A program made the translations under genes and the position numbers. The notes beneath the pieces are model-generated. The model had not been told where the DNA came from. It searched no databases and saw nothing but the letters and a program-made list of their open reading frames with translations. Of a stretch of 64,000 nt of DNA, positions 16,986 through 25,200 are shown piece after piece. Positions within the stretch are counted from its first letter, which is position 1. Every line of letters starts with the position of its first letter. Where the stretch lies: the NCBI RefSeq assembly GCF_016863475.1, contig NZ_BOOY01000032.1, positions 1-64,000 on the forward strand, read 5' to 3'. The stretch is from Spirilliplanes yamanashiensis (GTDB taxonomy: Bacteria > Actinomycetota > Actinomycetes > Mycobacteriales > Micromonosporaceae).

Positions 16986-18548
16986 TCAGGCGGGCACGCC
17001 CACGGACGCCCCGGCGAGCACCTCGGCGGCGGCGCGGCCGCAGGCCCGGGTGGCGCCGAAGGTGGCGAGGTGCACGCCGCCGGTGATGCTGGCGGGCAGG
17101 CCCATCTCGACCACGATGGCGTCCGGGCGCACCGACAGGACGTGGCGCAGGGTGTCGGCGATCCACGGGTGGCGGTGCGCGTCGCGCACGACCAGCACCA
17201 GCGGGCGCCCGGCGGCGCCGGCCAGCACCGGCGCGGCCATGTCGGGCCGGCCCTCCAGCTCGGCGGCGCTGAGCCGCACGGTGGTGGTGCCGGGCAGCAG
17301 CTCGGCCAGCTCGCCGGCGACGCCCCACGGCGTCTCCGGGCCGATCGCGAAGTTGATCGGCGGCGCGAACTCGACGACGTGCGGGGCGCCGGTCAGCGGG
17401 GGCGGCACGGCGCCCTCGGCGACGGTCACCTTGATGGCGCGGCGGGCGGCGCCGAGGCCGATGACGGAGGCCAGCTCGCCGGCGGGCGCGCCGGCCAGGT
17501 CGGCGGCCGCGTCGGCGACGGCCCGGGAGCCGACCGCCGTCTGCGTCTGCAGGGTCCACGCGGCGAGCCGGCGGACCCGGGCGGCGGCGTCGACAAGGCG
17601 GGCCTCGGGCAGCTCGCCGCTGCGCACGGCGGCGACGATCGCGTCGCGCAGGGCGATGGCGGTGCGCTCGTCGGCGTGGTCGCCGCCGACGCAGATGGCG
17701 TCCGCGCCGGCCGCGAGGGCCTTCACGGTGGCGCCCTCGAGCCCGTAGGCGCGGCGCACGCCCTGCATCTCGATGCCGTCGGTGATGATGACGCCGTCGT
17801 AGCCGAGCTCGACGCGCAGCAGGTCGTGCAGGATGCGCCGGCTCAGGGTGGCGGGCAGCACCGGGTCGAGCGCGGGGATGGCCAGGTGGCCGGTCATGAT
17901 CGCCATGGAGCCGGCGGCGATGGCGGCGCGGAACGGGATGAGCTCGCACTCCTCCAGCTCGGCGCGGCTGCGTGGGATGACCGGCAGGTCGTGGTGCGAG
18001 TCGACGGCGGTGTCGCCGTGGCCGGGGAAGTGCTTGGCGCAGGCGGCGACGCCGGCGGCCTGCAGGCCGCGGATGAACGCGGAGCTGTGCCGGGCCACCA
18101 GCTGCGGGTCGGCGCCGAACGAGCGGACCCCGATGACCGGGTTGTCGGGGTTGCAGTTGACGTCGGCGTCGGGCGCGTAGTCGAGCGTGATGCCGGCGTT
18201 CGCCAGGTCGGTGCCGAGGTCGCGGGCGACCTCCTCGGTCAGGGCGGCGTCGTCGATCGCGCCGAGGGCGAGGTTGCCGGGGCGCGAGCTGCCGAGCTGC
18301 GACTCGAAGCGGGTGACGTCACCGGCCTCCTCGTCGATCGCCACGATGACGTCCGGGCGCTCCGCGCGCAGCTGCGCGGTCAGCGCGGCCACCTGGGCGG
18401 GGCTCTGGACGTTGCGGGCGAACAGCGCGATGCCACCGAGGCCGTCGCCGATCCACCGGCGGACCCAGTCGGGGGCGGTGGTGCCGACGAATCCGGGCTG
18501 CAACACCGCGGCGGCGAGTTCGGTGAGGTCGCCGTGCTGATCCGGCAT
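16986..18548 (-). CDS. nagZ: Glycoside hydrolase family 3 beta-N-acetylhexosaminidase
   Basis: The product has 520 residues from the ATG at 18548, with CGGAGG 12 bases above. The GH3 barrel holds VIVAIDEEAGDVTRF, the family motif KHFPGHGDTAVDSHHDLP (about 172-189) whose His/Asp dyad is the acid-base pair of NagZ-type enzymes, and the nucleophile near D257 in GVIITDGIEMQ. These enzymes release N-acetylglucosamine from cell-wall fragments. E. coli NagZ has about 340 residues; here an extra C-terminal domain of 170 residues is present, as in many actinobacterial forms. There is no obvious signal peptide, so it is probably cytoplasmic. Confidence 0.88.
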   Translation of the reverse strand: MPDQHGDLTELAAAVLQPGFVGTTAPDWVRRWIGDGLGGIALFARNVQSPAQVAALTAQLRAERPDVIVAIDEEAGDVTRFESQLGSSRPGNLALGAIDDAALTEEVARDLGTDLANAGITLDYAPDADVNCNPDNPVIGVRSFGADPQLVARHSSAFIRGLQAAGVAACAKHFPGHGDTAVDSHHDLPVIPRSRAELEECELIPFRAAIAAGSMAIMTGHLAIPALDPVLPATLSRRILHDLLRVELGYDGVIITDGIEMQGVRRAYGLEGATVKALAAGADAICVGGDHADERTAIALRDAIVAAVRSGELPEARLVDAAARVRRLAAWTLQTQTAVGSRAVADAAADLAGAPAGELASVIGLGAARRAIKVTVAEGAVPPPLTGAPHVVEFAPPINFAIGPETPWGVAGELAELLPGTTTVRLSAAELEGRPDMAAPVLAGAAGRPLVLVVRDAHRHPWIADTLRHVLSVRPDAIVVEMGLPASITGGVHLATFGATRACGRAAAEVLAGASVGVPA

Positions 18549-18607
18549 GGGCGGCCGTACCTCCGGGGAGTCATGGGAGCGCTGCCACGGCGGCAACGCC
18601 TACAGGG

Positions 18608-18636
18608 ACAGCCGCTCCGGAACCGGTTGCGGCTGT
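18608..18636. repeat. Nested palindrome in the 18549-18735 divergent intergenic region
   Basis: ACAGCCGC pairs with GCGGCTGT and encloses CCGG-AA-CCGG. It lies about 60 bases above the hexosaminidase start and 100 bases before the small membrane gene, so it could be an operator or RNA hairpin. It does not match the known DasR site. Confidence 0.35.
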
Positions 18637-18735
18637 GCAGCCATCGTCACATCCCGGACTGGTAACAGTCAACAAACCTTCCAATTAACCTGCGGGCCTG
18701 GTGCGTTTCCGGAACCACGTGAGAAGGTCCCGAAG

Positions 18736-18864
18736 GTGACCCCCTACACCCTGGCGGCGGACGTCGACTGGAACGACGTGCACGCCGTGCAGCTCCTCGG
18801 CGCCGTCGGCGGCGCGCTCATCCTGCTCTGGGCCATCCGGGCGATGTTTGGCCGCAAACGCTGA
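18736..18864 (+). CDS. 42-residue single-helix membrane protein
   Basis: GTG start preceded by GAGAAGG. A hydrophilic start (DVDWNDVHAVQ) leads into one membrane helix (LLGAVGGALILLWAIRAMF) and the basic end GRKR. Similar tiny proteins are frequent in actinomycete genomes but uncharacterised. It is supported by ribosome site, composition and clean boundaries rather than by a named family. Confidence 0.6.
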   Translation: MTPYTLAADVDWNDVHAVQLLGAVGGALILLWAIRAMFGRKR

Positions 18865-18895
18865 ATGACCGGCGCGGCCCCGGGTACCCGCGGGC

Positions 18896-19846
18896 ATGCG
18901 CATCGGATATTTCCTCTCCAGCGAGGAGTACGGCCCCGCCGACCTCCTCGACCAGGCACGCGGCGCCGAGCGGGCCGGCTTCGAGGCCCTGTGGATCTCC
19001 GACCACTACCACCCGTGGACGAACGCCCAGGGCCAGAGCCCGTTCGTGTGGTCCACCATCGGCGCCCTCAGCCAGGTCTGCCGGCTGCCCGTGACCACCG
19101 CCGTCACCTGCCCCACGGTCCGGATCCACCCGGCCGTCATCGCGCAGGCCGCCGCCACCAGCGCCGTGCTGCTCGACGGCCGGTTCGTGCTCGGCGTCGG
19201 CACCGGCGAGGCCCTCAACGAGCACATCTTCGGCGACGCCTGGCCGGAGACCGAGGTGCGCCTGGAGATGCTCGAGGAGGCCCTCGACGTCATCCGCCGG
19301 CTGTGGACCGGCGAGGTGGTCTCGCACCGCGGCAAGCACTACACCGTCGAGAACGCCCGCATCTACACCCGGCCGGACACCCCGCCGCCGATCTACGTCT
19401 CCGGGTTCGGGCCGAGGGCGACCGCGCTGGCCGGGCGCATCGGCGACGGCTACGTCAGCACGATGCCCGACGCCGACCTGGTCAAGGCGTTCCGCGAGGC
19501 CGGCGGCGCCGGCAAGCCCACCCAGGCCGGGTTCAAGGCGGCGTACGCCGACAGCGAGGACGCCGGCGCCGACCTGGCGTACGAGAAGTGGCCCAACGCC
19601 GGCGTGCCCGGCGAGCTGTCCCAGGTGCTGCCCACGCCGCAGCACTTCCAGCAGGCCGCCGAGCTGGTCACCCGGGACATGGTGCGCAAGGCGTTCGTCT
19701 GCGGCAACGACCCCGAGGCGCACCTGCAGATGATCGAGCAGTACCGGCAGGCCGGCTTCGACGAGGTGTACGTCGCCAACACCGGCCCGCACTGGCAGGG
19801 CCTGTTCGACCTGTACGCGCAGCACGTCCTGCCGAAGATCCGCTGA
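18896..19846 (+). CDS. F420-dependent LLM-class oxidoreductase (G6PDH-like family)
   Basis: The product is a 316-residue bacterial-luciferase-like TIM barrel. It resembles F420-dependent glucose-6-phosphate dehydrogenase: ISDHYHPWTNAQGQSPF matches the FGD segment SDHFQPW, followed by HPAVIAQAAATSAVL and VLGVGTGEALNEHIFGDAWPE, the F420-binding region of that group. It is shorter than mycobacterial Fgd1 (336) and diverges in the sugar-phosphate site, so the substrate is uncertain. The cofactor assignment rests on family membership. Confidence 0.87.
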   Translation: MRIGYFLSSEEYGPADLLDQARGAERAGFEALWISDHYHPWTNAQGQSPFVWSTIGALSQVCRLPVTTAVTCPTVRIHPAVIAQAAATSAVLLDGRFVLGVGTGEALNEHIFGDAWPETEVRLEMLEEALDVIRRLWTGEVVSHRGKHYTVENARIYTRPDTPPPIYVSGFGPRATALAGRIGDGYVSTMPDADLVKAFREAGGAGKPTQAGFKAAYADSEDAGADLAYEKWPNAGVPGELSQVLPTPQHFQQAAELVTRDMVRKAFVCGNDPEAHLQMIEQYRQAGFDEVYVANTGPHWQGLFDLYAQHVLPKIR

Positions 19847-19896
19847 TCGACACCCGTGGTTTGCCGCCGGCGGCGCGGGGGCAGGATGGGCGGGCC

Positions 19897-21537
19897 ATGA
19901 GACTGCCGATCTACGGTCCGCGCCTGCGCCGCGCCGCCCGCACCCACTTCGGCTGGCCGAGCCTGCGGGCCGGCCAGCTCGCCCCCATGCGCGCGGTGCT
20001 CAAGCGCCGCGACGCGCTCGTCGTGCTGCCCACGGGCGCCGGCAAGTCCGCCATCTACCAGGTGCCGGCCACGCTGCTGCCCGGCCCGACCGTGGTCATC
20101 TCGCCACTGCTCGCCCTGCAGCAGGACCAGATCCAGTTCCTCAACGAGCAGCGCTCCGACGGCGTGCGCGCCGTGCGGGTCAGCTCCGCCGAGACCCCGG
20201 CGCAGCAGACCGAGGCGCTGCGCCAGGTCCGCGACGGCGAGGCCCGCTTCCTCTACATCACCCCGGAGCAGCTGGCGGACCCCGACCGGATGACGCAGGT
20301 GCGCGCGCTGCGCCCGGCGCTGGTCGCCGTCGACGAGGCGCACTGCATCTCCGCGTGGGGCCACGACTTCCGGCCGGACTACCTCCAACTGGGCCACCTC
20401 ATCCGCGGCATCGGCCGCCCGCCGGTGCTGGCGCTGACCGCGACCGCGTCGCCGCCGGTGCGCGACGACATCATCGAGCGCCTCCAGCTCAACCGGCCGA
20501 AGATCCACGTCTCCGGGCTGGACCGGGCCAACCTGTTCCTCGAGGTCGCCCAGTGCCCCGACGAGAACTACCGCTGGCGGCGGCTCACCGCCCTGCTCGA
20601 CGAGGGCGAACGCCCCGGCATCGTCTACGTGCCGACCCGGCGGGCCGCCGAGGAGCTGGCCGAGCGGCTCACCGGCGCCGGCTACCCGGCGCACTACTAC
20701 CACGGCGGCATGCCGGCGGGCCCGCGCCGCGAGGCGCACGAGGCGTTCAGCGACGACAAGGTCGACATCATGGTCGCCACGTCCGCGTTCGGCATGGGCA
20801 TCGACAAGCCGAACATCCGCTGGGTCGCCCACGTCGCCCTGCCCGACTCCCCCGACAGCTATCTGCAGGAGATCGGCCGGGCCGGCCGCGACGACGCCCC
20901 CGCGCGCGCCGTGCTGCTGTGGCGGGCCGAGGACGAGGCCATCCAGCGCTTCTTCACCGGCGGCAGCCCCGACCCGGTGGAGCTGCGCGACCTGGCCGGC
21001 GCCCTGCACGACGGCCCGCACACCAAGACCGCGCTGCGCGAGCGCACCGGTCTCGGGCCGCGCAAGCTCGGGGCGTACCTGGGCCTGCTGGAGGAGGTCG
21101 GCGCCGTCGCCACCGGCAGCGGGCAGGGCCTCTGCGCCCCGAAGTACGCGCCGCTGCCGGCGAAGGCGGCCGAGGCCGCCGTGGCGCTGTACGAGCGCCA
21201 GCAGACCGTGCAGCGCTCGCGCACCGACATGATGCGCGCGTTCGCCCAGACCCGGGCCTGCCGCGGCCAGACCCTGCTCGCCTACTTCGGCGAGGAGCTG
21301 AAGAAGCCGTGCGGGCACTGCGACAACTGCGTCTCCGGCGAGGCGGAGCCGATCGCGGAGCAGTCCGACGGGCCGTTCCCCGTGCACAGCCACGTCCGGC
21401 ACCCGGAGTGGGGCACCGGCATGGTGATGGGCTACGAGGACGAGCGGATGACCGTGCTGTTCGACGAGGTCGGCTACAAGACCCTGTCGGTGCCGGTGGT
21501 CACGGAGCAGAAGCTGCTGGAGCGCGTGAAGGTCTAG
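19897..21537 (+). CDS. recQ: RecQ-like ATP-dependent DNA helicase with tudor-like tail
   Basis: The product has 546 residues from the ATG at 19897. It has the superfamily 2 motifs: LPTGAGKSAIYQ (Walker A), VAVDEAHCISAWGHDF (DEAH box plus the RecQ aromatic loop), LALTATASPP (motif III) and QEIGRAGRDD (motif VI). The RecQ zinc segment is CRGQTLLAYFGE then CGHCDNC. No HRDC domain follows; instead residues about 490-540 (HPEWGTGMVMGYEDERMTVLF, GYKTL) look like the tudor-like domain at the end of PcrA/UvrD helicases. Role: 3'-5' unwinding in recombination or replication repair. Its stop overlaps the convergent exporter stop at CTAG. Confidence 0.9.
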   Translation: MRLPIYGPRLRRAARTHFGWPSLRAGQLAPMRAVLKRRDALVVLPTGAGKSAIYQVPATLLPGPTVVISPLLALQQDQIQFLNEQRSDGVRAVRVSSAETPAQQTEALRQVRDGEARFLYITPEQLADPDRMTQVRALRPALVAVDEAHCISAWGHDFRPDYLQLGHLIRGIGRPPVLALTATASPPVRDDIIERLQLNRPKIHVSGLDRANLFLEVAQCPDENYRWRRLTALLDEGERPGIVYVPTRRAAEELAERLTGAGYPAHYYHGGMPAGPRREAHEAFSDDKVDIMVATSAFGMGIDKPNIRWVAHVALPDSPDSYLQEIGRAGRDDAPARAVLLWRAEDEAIQRFFTGGSPDPVELRDLAGALHDGPHTKTALRERTGLGPRKLGAYLGLLEEVGAVATGSGQGLCAPKYAPLPAKAAEAAVALYERQQTVQRSRTDMMRAFAQTRACRGQTLLAYFGEELKKPCGHCDNCVSGEAEPIAEQSDGPFPVHSHVRHPEWGTGMVMGYEDERMTVLFDEVGYKTLSVPVVTEQKLLERVKV

Positions 21538-23312
21538 CGGTACGCGGCCGCCTGCAGGGTGAACAGTTCGGCGTAGGTGCCGCCCAGCGCCATCAGCTCG
21601 TCGTGGCTGCCCGACTCCGCGATCCGACCGTCCGCCATGACGAGGATCAGGTCGGCCATCCGGACCGTCGAGAAGCGGTGCGACACGAACACCGTGACGC
21701 CGCCCGTGCGGGCCCCCACCGCGCGGGCGGAGTCGGCGTAGCGGTCGAACAGGGCGTGCTCGGTGAGCGGGTCCAGCGCCGCCGTCGGCTCGTCGAGCAG
21801 CAGCAGCAGCGGCTCGTCGCGCATCATCGCCCGGCTCAGCGCCACCCGCTGCCACTGCCCGCCGGACAGCTCCGCGCCGTCGGCGTACGCCTTGCCGAGG
21901 TGGGTGTCGAGGCCGTCCGGGAGCCGGTCGACAACCTGCTGCGCGTCGGCCCGCACCACCGCCCGCTCGACCGCGCCCGGCTCGTCCAGCCGCGGCGGGT
22001 CGCCGACGCCGATGCTGCTGCGGGCGGGCACCTCCAGCCGCACGTAGTCCTGGAAGCCGGCGGCGATGCGTTCCCGCCACGCCACCGGGTCGAGCCGCTC
22101 CAGGTCGGCGCCGTCGACGCCGATCGTGCCGGCGGCCGGGCGGTAGAACCGGCACAGCAGCTTGACCAGGGTGCTCTTGCCGGCGCCGTTGTCGCCGACG
22201 ATCGCCACCGTCGTGCCCGCCGGGATGCGCAGGTTCACGTCGACCAGCACGTCGGTGTCGCTGCCCGGGTAGCGGAACGCGACGTGCCGCAGCTCGATGC
22301 CGTCGCGCAGGGCGGCCGGCGGGAGCGCGTCGGCCGGCTCCTCCGGCGGGGACGCGTCGCGCAGCCAGCGCAGCCACGACAGGGCCCGGGCGTTGCGCTG
22401 CAACGCGTGCGCGAGCGCGACCGCCCCGGCGGCCTGGGCGTTGGTCTGCACCGCCAGGGTGATGGCCAGCACCACGTCGCCGACGGACCGCTCGTTGCCG
22501 ATCGCGGCGCGCACCACCAGCACGATGGCGCCGATGTAGCCGACGGCGAAGACGAGCTGGCCGCCGAGGCGCAGCAAGGTGCCGGCGATCTCGGCGCGGC
22601 GCAGCCCGGCGTCCACCTCACGGCGCACCTGCGCCTGGCGGCGGCGCAGCAGCGTCCCCAGGCCGAACAGCCGCACCTCCTTGCCGGCGGCGGCGCTCAT
22701 CGCCAGGTCGAGCAGGTGCCGGCTGAGCCGGTTCGGCTCCGCGGTGGCCAGCTCGGCGCGCTCGCGCCGCCGCTCGGCGAGGCGCCCGGCCAGCACCGGC
22801 GGCACCGCGAACAGCGGCAGCAGGAGCAGCCACGGCTGCACCCGGGCCAGCAGCACGGCGGTCAGGCCGATCTGGGTGAACAGCACCGCGACGTGCAGGA
22901 CCGTCTGCACGCCCTGGCCCAGCGCCCACGACTCCTGCCGGAGCAGCTCCATGCGGTCGGCGGCGTCGCGCCGCTCGTGCAGGGCCAGCCCGACCGGCGC
23001 GTGCGCCAGCTCCCCCAGCCGCCGCTCGGTCGCCTGCTCGTGCAGGTCGCCCAGCTCGAAGAAGTAGATGTGCGCGAAGTGCTCCATCGTCAGGCCGAGC
23101 AGGATGCCGGCCGCGGCCGCGACGGTCGCCGCCACCGCGACGCCCGCGTCGCCGGCCAGGGCCGCGTCGACCGCGACGCCGAGGAACAGCGCCAGCAGCG
23201 GCCCGCTGACCGCGCCGAGCAGCATCAGCACGGCGGCGGCGAGCAGCTTGCCGGGGCTGATCCGCCACGCCGAGACCAGCGTGCTGCCGATGCTGCGCAG
23301 GACCTCACTCAT
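21534..23312 (-). CDS. ABC exporter half-transporter (membrane domain plus ATPase), second subunit
   Basis: The product has 592 residues. The N-terminal half has about five or six membrane helices (LLAAAVLMLLGAVSGPLLAL, LLLLPLFAVPPVLAG). The nucleotide-binding half has Walker A VGDNGAGKST, Q-loop FQDYVR, signature ELSGGQWQR and Walker B LLLLLDEPTAALD. The SGGQWQ form of the signature is common in actinobacterial exporters next to peptide and RiPP genes. It overlaps the end of the preceding ABC gene by 8 bases, so the two subunits most likely form a heterodimer. Substrate unknown; no precursor peptide was found nearby. Confidence 0.9.
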   Translation of the reverse strand: MSEVLRSIGSTLVSAWRISPGKLLAAAVLMLLGAVSGPLLALFLGVAVDAALAGDAGVAVAATVAAAAGILLGLTMEHFAHIYFFELGDLHEQATERRLGELAHAPVGLALHERRDAADRMELLRQESWALGQGVQTVLHVAVLFTQIGLTAVLLARVQPWLLLLPLFAVPPVLAGRLAERRRERAELATAEPNRLSRHLLDLAMSAAAGKEVRLFGLGTLLRRRQAQVRREVDAGLRRAEIAGTLLRLGGQLVFAVGYIGAIVLVVRAAIGNERSVGDVVLAITLAVQTNAQAAGAVALAHALQRNARALSWLRWLRDASPPEEPADALPPAALRDGIELRHVAFRYPGSDTDVLVDVNLRIPAGTTVAIVGDNGAGKSTLVKLLCRFYRPAAGTIGVDGADLERLDPVAWRERIAAGFQDYVRLEVPARSSIGVGDPPRLDEPGAVERAVVRADAQQVVDRLPDGLDTHLGKAYADGAELSGGQWQRVALSRAMMRDEPLLLLLDEPTAALDPLTEHALFDRYADSARAVGARTGGVTVFVSHRFSTVRMADLILVMADGRIAESGSHDELMALGGTYAELFTLQAAAYR

Positions 23313-25176
23313 CGCCGGTGAACCTCGCCGCCTGGAGGGTGAACAGTTCCGCGTACCGGCCGCCGCGGGCCAGCAGCTCGTCGTGGGTGCCGTCCTCGGC
23401 CACCCGGCCGTGCTCCAGCACGACGATGCGGTCGGCACGGCGCACCGTGGAGAAGCGGTGCGAGATGACCAGGCTGGTCACGCCCCGGGTCAGCTCCAGG
23501 AACCGGTCGAAGAACGCCACCTCGGCCCGCACGTCCAGATTGGCGGTCGGCTCGTCCAGCACCAGCACCCCGGCGCCGCCCTCGACGGCCATCAGGGCCC
23601 GGGCGATCGCGATGCGCTGCCACTGCCCGCCGGACAGGTCCGCGCCGCCGGTGTACTGCGGCGACAGCGGGGTGTCCAGCCCGCGCGGCAGCCGGTCGAC
23701 GAACCCGGTCGCGCCCACCTTCGCCAGCGCCGCCCGCACCGCCGCGTCCCCGCGCTCCGCGTCGGCCAGCAGCTCCGCCGCCCCGAACCCGACGTTGTCG
23801 CGCACCGGCAGCTCGAACCGCACGAAGTCCTGGAAGATCGCCGCCACCCGGCGCTGCCAGCGGCGCACGTCGAAGTCGCGGATGTCGGTGCCGTCGGCGG
23901 TGATCCGCCCGGACGTCGGCTCGTACAGCCGGGCGAGCAGCTTCACCAGCGTCGTCTTGCCGGCGCCGTTGAGGCCGACCACGGCCAGCGACCGCCCGGC
24001 CGGGATCGTCAGGTCCAGGCCGTCCAGCACCGGCCTGCCACCGGGGTACGCGAACGACACGTTCTCGAACCGCAGCCGCGCCACCGGCAGCCCCGCCGGG
24101 TCGGCGCCGCCCGTCGCGGGCTCCCGCGCCGTCAGCGCCTCCACCTGCTGCACCGCCCGGTACGCGTTGAGCCCCTGCTCGGTCTGCACGTCCGACTCGG
24201 CGATGAACCCGCCGATCCGCAGCGCCGCCGACGCCGCCTGCACCACCAGCATGAACCCGCCGATACCCAGCAGCCCCGCCGCCGTCGCCCGGGCCGTCCC
24301 CACCAGCACCAGCGCCAGCAGCACGAACGCCACCAGCACGTACAGCACGTACGGGCCGTGGAACAGCCGCCGCCGGGCCCGCCAGATCGGCCGCGCCGCC
24401 TCCAGCGACGCCTCCGTGTACCGGTCCTGCAGCCACGGCAGGAACCCGAACACCCGCAGCTCCTTCGCCGCCGACGGGTGCAGCAGCAGCTCCCGGAAGT
24501 ACGACGCCCGCCGCCGGGTGCGCACCGTCACCCGCAGCACCTCCGTGAACGCGGCCAGCCCCAGCCGGTAACCGAACCGGATCGTCAGCGCCGCCACCAG
24601 CAGCGCCGGCCCGGCCCACCACGCGTACGCCACCGCGGCCACCGCCGCCGCGAGCACCGTCTGCAGGTACCGCGACACCAGCGCCACCTGCCCGGCGGCC
24701 GCCGCCCCCGGCGTCCACATCTCGTTGCGCATCCGGTGCACCGCGTCCGCGGTGTGGTCGAGCACGTCGGGATCCTCCAGCGCACCGACCCCGGGGCCGC
24801 TGAACGCCGCCGCCATCAGCCGGTCGCGCACCCCGTCGTCGATCCGCCGCCGGACCAGGTCCCCCAGCAGCTCCTGCACCGGCAGCAGCAACTGGGTGCC
24901 GAAGAACGTCGCGGCCGCCAGCACCAGCAGCCCCCGCAGATCGGCCCACGCGGCGGACGACAACCCGCCGGCCACCGCGGCCAGCACCCCGGCCACCACC
25001 GCGGACGTGGCGACGATGAACCCGACCGGCAGGACCCCCGCCGCCACCTGCACGGCCACGGCGCCGGCCACCAGCCCCCGCCCGGCCCGCGGCACGAGCC
25101 GCAGCAGTCGCACCCGCTCGGCCCGCCGCTCCCCGAACCCGGCGAACAGCTCGGCCCACACCGATCGATCGCTCAC
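23305..25176 (-). CDS. ABC exporter half-transporter, first subunit
   Basis: The product has about 623 residues. GTGs at 25182 and 25176 are both possible; 25176 has GGGGGG at better spacing. About six membrane helices occupy residues 30-330 (VAGAVAVQVAAGVLPVGFIV, VLYVLVAFVLLALVLVG). The ATPase part has Walker A VGLNGAGKTT, signature DLSGGQWQR and Walker B VLVLDEPTANLD, then SHRFSTV as H-loop. It precedes and overlaps the second exporter subunit. The alpha-solenoid gene ends about 20 bases upstream with a perfect hairpin between them, so all three are probably one operon. Confidence 0.9.
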   Translation of the reverse strand: MSDRSVWAELFAGFGERRAERVRLLRLVPRAGRGLVAGAVAVQVAAGVLPVGFIVATSAVVAGVLAAVAGGLSSAAWADLRGLLVLAAATFFGTQLLLPVQELLGDLVRRRIDDGVRDRLMAAAFSGPGVGALEDPDVLDHTADAVHRMRNEMWTPGAAAAGQVALVSRYLQTVLAAAVAAVAYAWWAGPALLVAALTIRFGYRLGLAAFTEVLRVTVRTRRRASYFRELLLHPSAAKELRVFGFLPWLQDRYTEASLEAARPIWRARRRLFHGPYVLYVLVAFVLLALVLVGTARATAAGLLGIGGFMLVVQAASAALRIGGFIAESDVQTEQGLNAYRAVQQVEALTAREPATGGADPAGLPVARLRFENVSFAYPGGRPVLDGLDLTIPAGRSLAVVGLNGAGKTTLVKLLARLYEPTSGRITADGTDIRDFDVRRWQRRVAAIFQDFVRFELPVRDNVGFGAAELLADAERGDAAVRAALAKVGATGFVDRLPRGLDTPLSPQYTGGADLSGGQWQRIAIARALMAVEGGAGVLVLDEPTANLDVRAEVAFFDRFLELTRGVTSLVISHRFSTVRRADRIVVLEHGRVAEDGTHDELLARGGRYAELFTLQAARFTGDE

Positions 25177-25178
25177 GA

Positions 25179-25198
25179 TCACCCCCCGAAGGGGGTGA
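25179..25198 (-). promoter_or_regulatory. Perfect hairpin over the first exporter start
   Basis: TCACCCCC-CGAA-GGGGGTGA, 8 paired bases with a 4-base loop. It covers the GTG at 25182 and the G-run that would serve as ribosome site for the GTG at 25176, in the 20-base gap after the upstream stop. It could mask initiation so that the exporter is translated only when ribosomes arrive from the upstream gene. Confidence 0.5.
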
Positions 25199-25200
25199 CC

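Noticed and set aside
21534-25182. Lanthipeptide or other RiPP cluster around the SGGQWQ exporters
   Set aside because: No precursor peptide, lanthionine synthetase or cyclase gene is visible nearby; only the transporter type hints at it.
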